NCBI GenBank assembly: GCA_001800185.1
Contig: MGUX01000142.1
Coordinates: 7,722 to 20,688, forward strand
DNA from: Elusimicrobia bacterium RIFCSPLOWO2_12_FULL_59_9
GTDB taxonomy: Bacteria; Elusimicrobiota; Elusimicrobia; O2-12-FULL-59-9
DNA length: 12,967 nucleotides
Direction: 5' to 3'
A model generated the notes under the pieces. That model made no database searches, was not told the DNA's origin, and worked only from the letters and a program-made list of their open reading frames with translations. Each line of letters opens with the position of its first letter. The stretch's first letter is position 1. This document shows, piece after piece, positions 1 to 6,167 of the stretch. A program made the translations under genes and the position numbers.

Positions 1-176
1 TTGGGCAGCATGACGTCGAGGATGACCAAATCCGGCCTCTCCTTTTCGAAGGCCTCCAAGCCGGTTTTTCCGTCAAAAGCCGTCAGCACCCGGTAGCCCT
101 CTTTTTCCAGGTTGTACTTAAGGACTTTGGCCAGGGGCTTTTCGTCTTCGACGATGAGAATTTTTTCAGCGGCCAT
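1..176 (-). CDS. Response regulator, receiver domain (partial, 3' part beyond window)
   Basis: The 58 visible residues form the first half of a CheY-like receiver domain of a two-component response regulator. The opening strand ILIVEDE carries the acidic pair E10/D11 that binds Mg2+, and VILDVMLP carries D54, the expected phospho-acceptor. The spacing of these motifs and the LTAFDG turn between them are typical of OmpR/PhoB-type regulators, but the output domain lies outside the window, so the class is inferred. The ATG at 176 starts directly at the conserved first strand. No good ribosome binding site precedes it. The gene lies 103 bases after the DUF190 gene on the same strand. A perfect TTGACA in that gap suggests its own promoter rather than co-transcription. 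The partner kinase is not in view. Confidence 0.9.
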   Translation of the reverse strand, partial: MAAEKILIVEDEKPLAKVLKYNLEKEGYRVLTAFDGKTGLEAFEKERPDLVILDVMLP

Positions 177-202
177 AATGACGACGGTTTTAAGCGCAGC
201 AC

Positions 203-231
203 AGTCTGTAATATTTCCGCACCCCTGTCAA
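203..231 (-). promoter_or_regulatory. Possible sigma70 promoter for the response regulator gene
   Basis: A perfect TTGACA (231-226) is followed after 17 bases by CAGACT (208-203), which matches the -10 consensus at only three of six places. The start site would be near 195, giving a leader of about 20 bases. The -35 is convincing and the -10 is weak. Confidence 0.35.
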
Positions 232-279
232 ATTCGCAGCCAAAGCGGCGCGTCCCGGCGGAGGAAATGAAGAGGACCC

Positions 280-621
280 TCATCGCGGCGCGCCGGCCCG
301 GTACATGACGACCTGAACCTTCTCCAAAGTGATCAGGCCTTCCCGCACCATCTCATCAAGCTTGGGAAGGAGCCGGTTGATTTTCTCTTCGCTGTCCACG
401 ATCTCGATGATGACGGGCAAGTCCTCGGAGAGGCGCAGGAGCTTGGCCGTGTGCAGGTGGCTCTTGCAGCCGAAGCCCATAAACCCTTTGACGGCGGTCG
501 CTCCCGCCAACCCCTGCCTCTTGGCTTCAAGGACGATGGCTTCATAGAGCGGCAAGCCGTCCCAGCGGTCGGCCTCGCCCACAAATATTCGCAGCAATTT
601 ACCGTCGCTTGGAATCTTCAT
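280..621 (-). CDS. DUF190 (COG1993) PII-like protein
   Basis: This 113-residue protein belongs to DUF190, small cytoplasmic proteins with a PII-like ferredoxin fold that are often encoded next to crcB or other transport genes. Visible family marks are the early LLRIFVGE strand, the ATAVKGFMGFG turn (about residues 41-51), the LSEDLPVIIEIVDSEEKI stretch (about 64-81) and the final LEKVQVVMY strand. Length is usual for the family. PII-like proteins commonly bind a small ligand and act on a partner transporter, so a role in tuning the neighbouring fluoride channel is plausible but inferred. The start lies 11 bases after the crcB stop, with AAGGGGG about 5 bases upstream, so it should be translated from the same fluoride-controlled message. 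Confidence 0.88.
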   Translation of the reverse strand: MKIPSDGKLLRIFVGEADRWDGLPLYEAIVLEAKRQGLAGATAVKGFMGFGCKSHLHTAKLLRLSEDLPVIIEIVDSEEKINRLLPKLDEMVREGLITLEKVQVVMYRAGAPR

Positions 622-632
622 CGCCGCCCCCT

Positions 633-1007
633 TTACAGGACCTCTCCCAAGAATTCGCCCAAACGGAACAGAAGAAATCCCAAGACGATGCTCGCCGCCG
701 CGTTGGCAAGCGCCCGGAGAGATTCCCCGTTCTTCATGAGGTTGGATGTTTCCAGCATCAGCGTCGAGAGCGTCGTGAAGGCGCCGCAGAAGCCGGTCAT
801 CAGCAGCACCCTGGCGTTGGGGCCAAGCAAAAACTTAGCCTCGGCCAGGCTGTTGAGAACTCCGATGAGAAAGCAGCCCGCCAGGTTGACGGCCAGAGTC
901 CCGTAGGGGAAACGCGCGCCCGCGGCCTGGTAAACCGCCCCCGCCAGGACGTATCGCGCGATGCCGCCCGCGAGGGTTCCAACCGCAAGGCTCAGCCATT
1001 TGCTCAT
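633..1007 (-). CDS. crcB: Fluoride ion channel CrcB/Fluc
   Basis: A 124-residue, four-helix membrane protein of the CrcB/Fluc family, which works as a dual-topology homodimer exporting fluoride from the cytoplasm. Family motifs are in order: GG-IARY (residues 14-19), FPYGTLAVNLAG (33-44, with the pore Asn N41) and GFCGAFTTLSTL (72-83). In studied Flucs the last motif reads TTFSTF and both Phe line the fluoride path (the Phe-box). Here both are Leu (L80, L83), read directly from CTC and CTG codons. I place the start at the ATG at 1007; the frame stays open to 1046, but those upstream ATGs are part of the riboswitch core. The start follows the terminator U-tract by four bases, so the only SD-like bases (GGCGGG) sit inside the terminator hairpin. 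DUF190 follows 11 bases downstream. Confidence 0.95.
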   Translation of the reverse strand: MSKWLSLAVGTLAGGIARYVLAGAVYQAAGARFPYGTLAVNLAGCFLIGVLNSLAEAKFLLGPNARVLLMTGFCGAFTTLSTLMLETSNLMKNGESLRALANAAASIVLGFLLFRLGEFLGEVL

Positions 1008-1010
1008 AAA

Positions 1011-1037
1011 TAAAAAAACCCGCCAAGCGTCGGCAGG
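1011..1037 (-). terminator. Intrinsic terminator of the fluoride riboswitch
   Basis: On the minus strand CCTGCC (1037-1032), a seven-base loop and GGCGGG (1024-1019) form a six-pair stem with one G-U pair, followed at once by seven T (1018-1012). The 5' arm shares its CC with the ACTCC pseudoknot strand of the aptamer, so a fluoride-bound aptamer and the terminator should compete. This is the expression platform: low fluoride should terminate, high fluoride should read through into crcB. Confidence 0.85.
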
Positions 1038-1085
1038 AGTCATCATCCCCGGGCTTCCGGGGCGGTTTAGGCGAACTCCATCGCC
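1032..1085 (-). promoter_or_regulatory. Fluoride riboswitch (crcB motif) aptamer
   Basis: Read on the minus strand from 1085, the element shows the conserved blocks of the crcB-motif RNA: GGCGATGGAGTTCGCC, then AAACCGCC, then GATGACTCCTGCC. GGCGA/TCGCC closes a hairpin whose loop GGAGT is exactly complementary to the ACTCC near the 3' end, which is the pseudoknot that encloses the fluoride-magnesium site. CCCCGG/CCGGGG with an AAGC loop makes the second helix. It lies directly upstream of crcB and is followed by an overlapping terminator. No convincing promoter lies just upstream, so it may be an intercistronic switch inside a message that starts at the ferredoxin gene. Confidence 0.93.
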
Positions 1086-1110
1086 TTTTTTCGATCTATT
1101 TCAGAAGGCG

Positions 1111-1308
1111 CTATTTGGACATCTGGCTCTGCATGGGGCACATGCTTTGAGTCGGGCAAGCGCGGCCGGAGCAGCGGCCGGCCATATAGAGCCCGAACCC
1201 GGTTCCGGCCAAGAGCAGTCCCACGAGCACTCCCGCCAGAAATTTGCATCCGCCGCATTTGCGGTGGCAACCGGGCGCGGCTGTGGAATCTTTGTTTTCT
1301 TCAGGCAT
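1111..1308 (-). CDS. Small Cys-rich single-span membrane protein, function unknown
   Basis: I do not recognise this 65-residue protein. A short soluble N-terminus holds C14, C18 and C21 in a CHRKCGGCK cluster, followed by one membrane span (about residues 23-43) and a tail with C46, C51 and C57 plus several Met (CPTQSMCPMQSQM). Basic residues before the span suggest N-in, C-out topology. The Cys and Met pattern on both faces would suit metal binding or disulfides, which is inference only. A strong AGGGAGG lies four bases before the ATG, supporting translation. It starts 31 bases after the ferredoxin stop and ends 25 bases before the fluoride riboswitch, so it is probably co-transcribed with the ferredoxin gene. 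Confidence 0.7.
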   Translation of the reverse strand: MPEENKDSTAAPGCHRKCGGCKFLAGVLVGLLLAGTGFGLYMAGRCSGRACPTQSMCPMQSQMSK

Positions 1309-1339
1309 GGAACCTCCCTAAACTTGCATCAATTGCGCG

Positions 1340-1777
1340 TCACTTCGACGGCAAACCCGGGTTTTGCTTTTGAAAAAGATTGACGACCACGGGGTCCGTG
1401 ACGGGACCCTTTCCGATGAAAGTGCGCGCGGATTCGGGCACGGTCAGGGGATTTTCAAACACCGGATGCGTGCGGGCCATCTGGGAATCCAAGCTGGTGG
1501 TGTGGCCCTCCACCGCGCCGGTCGGGACCATGCGAATAGTGTCCCATGGACAATCCTTGGAGCAGAGCTGGCAGCCGATGCAAATGTCGTAGTTGACGTA
1601 GACCCCCCAGTTGGGCGGCTCGTCGCCGAACTTCTCGATGCAGTCGGGGACCGGGCAAACGGCGATGCAGACCTCGCAGCCCGTGCAGGCGCTCAAATCC
1701 ACCAAGGCTTTGATTTTGGCTTTGGAAGCGCCTTTGACCAGCGCGGCGCGGCGGGCGGCGTTTTGCGGAGCGGGCAT
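1340..1777 (-). CDS. Two-cluster 4Fe-4S ferredoxin-like protein
   Basis: A 145-residue cytoplasmic electron carrier with two cluster-binding sets: C31-x2-C34-x2-C37-x3-C41 followed by Pro, and C66-x2-C69-x2-C72-x3-C76 followed by Pro. An extra Cys (C46) follows the first set. The motifs are 24 residues apart, longer than in minimal clostridial ferredoxins, and the protein continues about 69 residues past the last Cys with a non-motif tail. Such forms often act as electron-transfer subunits, but no oxidoreductase partner is encoded nearby, so the partner is unknown. The ATG at 1777 lies only eight bases after a near-perfect -10 box, so the mRNA should be leaderless or almost so. No other in-frame ATG precedes the cluster motifs. 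The small membrane protein gene follows 31 bases downstream. Confidence 0.9.
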   Translation of the reverse strand: MPAPQNAARRAALVKGASKAKIKALVDLSACTGCEVCIAVCPVPDCIEKFGDEPPNWGVYVNYDICIGCQLCSKDCPWDTIRMVPTGAVEGHTTSLDSQMARTHPVFENPLTVPESARTFIGKGPVTDPVVVNLFQKQNPGLPSK

Positions 1778-1785
1778 ATAGGGAT

Positions 1786-1815
1786 AGTATAGTGGGGCGC
1801 ACGGGGAACTGTCAA
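1786..1815 (-). promoter_or_regulatory. Strong sigma70-like promoter, probably giving a leaderless ferredoxin mRNA
   Basis: Minus strand: perfect TTGACA (1815-1810), an 18-base spacer and TATACT (1791-1786), a five-of-six match to TATAAT. The expected start site falls within about three bases of the ATG at 1777, leaving no room for a ribosome binding site. The -35 is part of a small inverted repeat, GTCAA-N6-TTGAC, which could be an operator or chance. Confidence 0.8.
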
Positions 1816-1891
1816 GTTTTTTTGACTCTGAAGCGGTTGCGCTGCCCGGGGTTGGGCGCCCTAGCGCGGCGCTCCAGCGGGTCGCGACGCT

Positions 1892-2999
1892 TTATTTGGC
1901 GGATTTCGCGGCGCGCGGCTTATGGATATTTAGGGCGCGCAGAATCTTCGAGGCTTCTTCTTTAGGCATCGCCAGCCCGCCGATGTTTTTGCCGCCTATT
2001 TTTTCGTGGGCATGGTAGTCGGAGGCGGGAACGTAAAGCAGTTTGCGCCGCGCTTTCTTCGGAAGGGTGTTCAACGCGGCCGAAAGCCTGGCTTCGTTGT
2101 CCTTGGTGTATTGGGTTTTGGGCTGATACGCCTCCACACCATCGAGGCCGGCTTCCACCAAGGCTCGAAACAGGGCGTCAAAATCGGGGTATTGCTTCGC
2201 GAGATCCCCGGGGAGCTTGAACACCGTGAAAGGATGGGCCAAAACGGCGATGCCGCCCGCGTTATGGATGATGTCCAGCACGTCCGTGAAAGAAGGGCCT
2301 TGAACGGGCACATAGGCGGGGCCGTCGTTGCCGATATATTTCGAAAAAGCTTCCTTGGTGTCGGCCACGTAGCCTTTGTCCACCAGGACTTGGGCGATGT
2401 CGGGGCGCGTGATTTCGCCGGTGAAGCCGCTCAATAGGGACTCCCGGCCCATGTCGCCGGCTTCTTCGCCGCTGATCGGCTCCAAGCCGTCGATGACCCG
2501 GTTTTTGTTGACCTTGGTGAGAACCAGGTCTGATAGAAAATCGATGGGCTTTCCGGCATTCAGGGCATTGAGCTTTTGGACGATGACCTCGGCGCGCCGG
2601 ATGCGCTCATGATCGGCGTTTTCCATGAGGGTTTTCAGGGCGGCGTTTTCAGCGTCGACGCCCAGGCCGAGAATGTGCATCGAGCCCGCCCCCACGCTGA
2701 TCTCAATGCCCGAAACGAGACGCACGCCTTTGGCATCCGCTTCCTCATTTGGCCCGAGAGACGCAGGTCATAGTGTCGTGGTCGGTGATGGCCAGAAACT
2801 CGACCCCGGCTTCGGCGGCTTTGCCGACCACGGTTTCCGGCGTCTCGCCCCCGTCGGAACAATAGGTGTGCACGTGGAAGTCCATGTCCATGACGGCATC
2901 CGGCGCGGAAGGGGCCAACTCGGCGCGCGCAGATGCGGTTACGGCCAGAAACAGAACGGCCGTCAAAAGCGATGCAAGCTTGTATAATTTTAATTTCAT
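1892..2999 (-). pseudogene. Secreted PHP-domain phosphoesterase, split by a +1 frameshift
   Basis: The gene reads as a COG0613-like PHP metallophosphoesterase once one base is skipped. Part one (start 2999) has a signal peptide, MKLKLYKLAS then a hydrophobic run and ASARA, followed by the metal-site motifs FHVHTYCSDG (H42, H44, D49) and ITDHDT (D73-D75). It hits TGA at 2747-2745. Skipping the T at 2747 after AAA gives RAK-EEADAKGVRLVSGIEIS, a smooth PHP continuation. Part two carries the remaining ligands: the Glu of GIEIS, LAHPF, and SDYHAH. Joined length is about 368 residues with every expected ligand kept. The start is supported by GAGGAG nine bases upstream and a good promoter. A signal peptide on a PHP enzyme points to a periplasmic role on phosphate esters. 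The break may be a real mutation or a sequence error. Confidence 0.85.
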
Positions 3000-3032
3000 G
3001 CGCGTTGTCTCCTCTTTTGCCCGCGTCAATTA

Positions 3033-3061
3033 AGTATAAGGCCCCTATGCCGCGGCGTCAA
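3033..3061 (-). promoter_or_regulatory. Sigma70-like promoter of the PHP gene
   Basis: TTGACG (3061-3056), 17 bases, TATACT (3038-3033) on the minus strand; each hexamer matches consensus at five of six places. The predicted start is near 3026, leaving a leader of about 27 bases that contains the GAGGAG ribosome binding site before the ATG at 2999. It lies in the divergent gap shared with the plus-strand gene at 3115. Confidence 0.75.
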
Positions 3062-3114
3062 GACCTCTTGTTGAAGGCGCGGCAAAGAAGCGATAATGGG
3101 AGGGACCATCCCAT

Positions 3115-3801
3115 ATGGACCGCAAAGAATTCAACGCGATACTCAGGCAAACGCGGGTGCTGCGCCCGCCCGTCAGGCGGCTTAAAACCTTCGCGGACAC
3201 GCAAATCGGCTACCATCTGGTCTCGGAGGTCGCAGACGGGCCCCGCCTGTGCCGGCTCCGGCAGGGGCGGGTTTTGGCCGTGCGCCCGAAAATCTTGACG
3301 GCGGAGACGCTCCAGGAGCGCTATGAAGGATTCGGGGAGGAGGCGCGGAAATTCGCCGACATGCTTTTGAGCCGCTCCCGCGAGGACTCGCTGCGGGTTT
3401 TGGAGTATAAATTCAAGAATGAATTCGGCGGCGCCCGGTTGATCCACGAGGAGCTGCAGACCGTGGTGGAGCGCATCGTCGCCGATCTGGACGAGCGTTC
3501 CGCGTCGTACGAAGCGGTGCTGGCCTGCCCGGACCCAAGTTGGCAGTTTTCGCTGCTAAAATTCACCTTGGATGAGACCCGGAAGTCTTTTCCCGAGAAC
3601 ATCAAGGAACTCGCGAGGCATGACGTTTTCGACGCGGCCGGCCGCGACGAGCGAAAAAAGAGTTATGAGATCGAAGCCTTGTTTGAAAAGGCCGCCCGCG
3701 ACCCGGAGGCCGTCGGGGAGTTGGGAAAAAAGCTCAAGGAATTCGGCTTGTTTGAACTCTATCAGGACCGCTTTTTCGCCCTATTTCGCAACCGGGAATG
3801 A
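3115..3801 (+). CDS. Conserved-looking hypothetical protein, 228 aa
   Basis: I do not recognise the family with confidence. The protein is soluble-looking, with no signal peptide or membrane span, and rich in charged residues typical of helices. Distinct stretches are IGYHLVSEVADGPRLCRLRQ (31-50), the RPKILTAETLQERYEGFGEE block (57-76), LEYKFKNEFGG and PDPSWQFSLLKFTLDETRKS. Residues about 170-228 look like paired amphipathic helices. The gap-free reading frame, a GGGAGGG ten bases before the ATG, and codon use like the neighbours support a real gene. It diverges from the PHP gene and converges on the LTA-synthase-like gene with only ten bases between the stops, leaving no room for a shared terminator, so the two messages probably overlap at their 3' ends. 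Confidence 0.8.
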   Translation: MDRKEFNAILRQTRVLRPPVRRLKTFADTQIGYHLVSEVADGPRLCRLRQGRVLAVRPKILTAETLQERYEGFGEEARKFADMLLSRSREDSLRVLEYKFKNEFGGARLIHEELQTVVERIVADLDERSASYEAVLACPDPSWQFSLLKFTLDETRKSFPENIKELARHDVFDAAGRDERKKSYEIEALFEKAARDPEAVGELGKKLKEFGLFELYQDRFFALFRNRE

Positions 3802-3811
3802 CGCGCCGCCG

Positions 3812-5737
3812 TCAGCGGACAAAATAGTTCTTGTGGACGTAAAGATCGTCGGCCACCTGAAAAAGCGCGATGGCGTCTTTTTCGAGCCGGCGGTCTTCCT
3901 CGTCTTGTTGGCCGGAAACTTCGAGTTGCTTGCTTCCAGGGTTGACCCGGTAAAACTCAACGGTCTTATTGAGGCCCAGAACCGCCATACGGCCGTTGCG
4001 GTAAAGCCCGATATCCCGGTTGTGGTTTAAAACCGCCCAGCCGTCTTGGCGGTCCATTTTGAGCAGGTCGCGGCCGAAAAAAACGCTGCGGTAAGCGATG
4101 CCCATGAGTCCCAGCAAGGTCGGCCCCACGTCCACGGAGGAGCCCAGCGTGTCCACGGTGGACGGCTTTTTGACGGAGGGCCCCAGGACCAGCAGCGGGA
4201 TTTCATAGGAGTGGATGGGGATGGCCGGGCTTCCGTAAACGCGCGCGCCGTGATCGGCGACCACCGCAAAAAGGGTGTCTTGGTAAAACCGTTCTTTCTC
4301 GGCCCGGCGGAAGAACTCCCCGAGAGCCCAATCGGTGTATTTGACGGCGTGTTGCCGGCTGCGCGGGTTGGGGTCTTCCGGAATGCGACCGGCCGGATAG
4401 GTGTAGGGCTTGTGATTGGAAACGGTGAGCACGACGCCTAAAAAAGGGCGGCCGCGGCTCTCCAGGCCGCGGAACTCCTCGATGGCGCGGCCCACCAAGT
4501 CCTCGTCGCTGACCCCCCAGATGGTGGAGAATACGGGCCTGGGGAAATCCTTCTGCTCGATGAAGCGGTCGAAGCCGTTGCGGGTGGTGAACGATTTCAT
4601 GCCGTCAAAAATTCCCCGGCCGCCGTACAAAAAAAGCGTTTGGTAGCCCTGGTCCTTGACGGTGCGCGCCAACGTGGCGACTTGATCGGATAGATGTCTT
4701 TTGACGATCGAGTCGCCCGGCAGAGGGGGGAATGCCGACAGGACGCCCTCCATCCCGCGCACGGTGCGGTTGCCCGAGGCGTACAGATGGGTGAAGAGCA
4801 GCCCTTTTTTTGACAAGCCGTCCATGCGGGGAGTCCAGGATGGACCGGGATTGCCCAGACACCCCCAAAACTCCGAGCCGAAGCTTTCTACCAGTAAAAT
4901 CACCAAATTCATGGGCCTGCGGCGCCGGCCTCCGGGGATGCGGCGCTGGATGGTGCGGTCCCCCGGGTCAAAGACAGCCTCCGGCTGCGACAAAAGTTTG
5001 CGGGTCCGCCGGTAAGCTTCCCGCGTGTCCATCGTCCTGTAAAACGCGGCAAAATCCAAATCGCGCGTGTGCGCCGCGTAAATTAGAGAATAGGCGCCAT
5101 TGCTTGATATTTCGTCCAGCACCCGGTCTTGGGAAAAGCGGGTGTCTTTCAAGCTCACGGTTTGGGTCAACAATATCCACAGCAGCAGGTAAACGGCTAG
5201 GAAATGAGCCCGTTCTCCCAACCGGCTGGGGCGGCTCCAAGAGCTTCGCAGCGGGGTCCGCAGCCCGGCGTAAAGCAAGGCGCCCGCCAGAAGGCACGCG
5301 CCGGCGATTCCGGCGACCGGGTAGCTCTCGGCGATATTGATGAAGACTTCGTGAGGATAAATAAGATAATCCACGGCGACGTTGTTGAGCCGGGAGTTGA
5401 ACTCGTCGAAAAAATACCATTCGATGCCGAAGAAAAACAGTTGAAAGGCCGCATAGGCGATGAAGGCGGCCTGAGCGAGAGCCCGGTAGGGCCGGGAAGC
5501 GAAGATATTCTCCGGGAGGAAGGTGATCCACAGCGCCCAAGGAAGAAAAAGCCACGCGGCGGCGGAAAGGTCCATGCGCAGACCCAAGCTGAATATGGGC
5601 AAGAGCGCGGAGGAGGACGCGGCGCCGGGGGGGCTGAAATTCGACCACAACAGGGCCCGCAGGCAGGCGCTTCCAGATAGGTATAGCGCGGCGGCGGAAA
5701 AAAGGCCGGCGCAGCGCGGGTTTGAAAAATTTTTCAA
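3812..5737 (-). CDS. LTA synthase/phosphoglycerol transferase-like membrane sulfatase-fold enzyme
   Basis: A 641-residue enzyme with an N-terminal block of about five membrane spans (residues 10-190) and an extracytoplasmic alkaline-phosphatase/sulfatase-fold domain (about 275-560). Catalytic marks of the LtaS/OpgB superfamily are visible: VESFGSE with metal ligand E284, SGNRTVRGMEG with the nucleophile candidate T325, IWGVSDEDL (406-414), VSNHKPY (H442) and ADHGARVYG with D495-H496. Known members move phosphoglycerol or phosphoethanolamine from lipid to a surface polymer or glycan. In a diderm host, glycan or lipid A-like decoration is more likely than true lipoteichoic acid, so the substrate is open. 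The start is TTG; its bases overlap the TGA stop of the release-factor-like gene (TTGA), implying translational coupling. It is the last gene of the minus-strand unit. Confidence 0.88.
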   Translation of the reverse strand: MKNFSNPRCAGLFSAAALYLSGSACLRALLWSNFSPPGAASSSALLPIFSLGLRMDLSAAAWLFLPWALWITFLPENIFASRPYRALAQAAFIAYAAFQLFFFGIEWYFFDEFNSRLNNVAVDYLIYPHEVFINIAESYPVAGIAGACLLAGALLYAGLRTPLRSSWSRPSRLGERAHFLAVYLLLWILLTQTVSLKDTRFSQDRVLDEISSNGAYSLIYAAHTRDLDFAAFYRTMDTREAYRRTRKLLSQPEAVFDPGDRTIQRRIPGGRRRRPMNLVILLVESFGSEFWGCLGNPGPSWTPRMDGLSKKGLLFTHLYASGNRTVRGMEGVLSAFPPLPGDSIVKRHLSDQVATLARTVKDQGYQTLFLYGGRGIFDGMKSFTTRNGFDRFIEQKDFPRPVFSTIWGVSDEDLVGRAIEEFRGLESRGRPFLGVVLTVSNHKPYTYPAGRIPEDPNPRSRQHAVKYTDWALGEFFRRAEKERFYQDTLFAVVADHGARVYGSPAIPIHSYEIPLLVLGPSVKKPSTVDTLGSSVDVGPTLLGLMGIAYRSVFFGRDLLKMDRQDGWAVLNHNRDIGLYRNGRMAVLGLNKTVEFYRVNPGSKQLEVSGQQDEEDRRLEKDAIALFQVADDLYVHKNYFVR

Positions 5738-6102
5738 GCGCCCGCCTTCTTCAAGGTTTTTCTGCGCCGCCGGTCCTTCTGTTTGCGGATTTTCATGAAT
5801 TGCCCGAGGCGCTCGGAAGTTTGCGGCGAAACGCGCATCTCGATTTGATCCACGAGCTCCCGCAGCGCCAGAAATCGGTTGATGGAACGCTTTCTCTCCC
5901 GCTGGTTTTTGACGACAAGCGCGAGCGGGACGTAGCGCAGCACGACGCAGTTGGAGGTCTTGTTGATTTTCTGGCCGCCCTTGCCGCCGCCCCGGGTGAA
6001 GCTTTCCTGGATGTCGCCAAGGTTGATTTGGAGGCGGCCGATGCGTTCCTTCAGCGCCTCGATCTTTGCCGGCGCAACGTCCGCCAATTCCGTGAAGTTC
6101 AT
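5734..6102 (-). CDS. Release-factor-like GGQ protein lacking codon-recognition domains
   Basis: A 122-residue protein holding only the catalytic peptidyl-tRNA hydrolysis domain of class I release factors. The core FTRGGGKGGQKINKTSNCVV (36-55) contains GGQ at 42-44 with its flanking basic loop. There is no domain for reading stop codons. The last 20 residues are very basic (RKQKDRRRRKTLKK), like the tail that ArfB/YaeJ places in the empty mRNA channel. This suggests rescue of stalled ribosomes or another codon-independent hydrolysis task; ArfB itself is an analogy, not a proven identity. I use the ATG at 6102, next to GGGGGA, rather than the in-frame ATG at 6171, whose extension runs through a tandem repeat and reads as non-conserved sequence. 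It overlaps the start of the next gene. Confidence 0.87.
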   Translation of the reverse strand: MNFTELADVAPAKIEALKERIGRLQINLGDIQESFTRGGGKGGQKINKTSNCVVLRYVPLALVVKNQRERKRSINRFLALRELVDQIEMRVSPQTSERLGQFMKIRKQKDRRRRKTLKKAGA

Positions 6103-6114
6103 CTTCCCCCGTTT

Positions 6115-6146
6115 TTCACTCGACCACTCGATCACTGGACCACTGG
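6115..6146. repeat. Four-copy degenerate 8-bp tandem repeat
   Basis: Plus strand units are TTCACTCG, ACCACTCG, ATCACTGG and ACCACTGG, end to end; read on the minus strand the consensus is C(C/G)AGTGRT. It fills much of the 65-base gap between the acyl-CoA dehydrogenase stop and the release-factor-like start, just upstream of that gene's ribosome binding site. No function is evident. Confidence 0.75.
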
Positions 6147-6167
6147 TGGGTCTAATGTTTGGTGGAA

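Noticed and set aside
1008..1046. Longer CrcB start using the ATGs at 1046 and 1043
   Set aside because: Those ATGs are the conserved GATGATGAC core of the fluoride riboswitch, and the extra residues read through the terminator stem and U-tract.
1800..1891. Terminator after the PHP gene
   Set aside because: Several GC-rich pairings are possible but none is followed by a T-run on the minus strand.
2744..2758. Programmed +1 frameshift like that of release factor 2 in the PHP gene
   Set aside because: UGA is at the shift point, but there is no CUU slip codon and no SD-like stimulator at the right distance; AAA re-pairing on AAT is poor. Kept only as a remote option.
3068..3097. TTGTTG-N18-GATAAT promoter for the plus-strand gene at 3115
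   Set aside because: The predicted start would fall at about 3104, past the ribosome binding site that supports the gene start.
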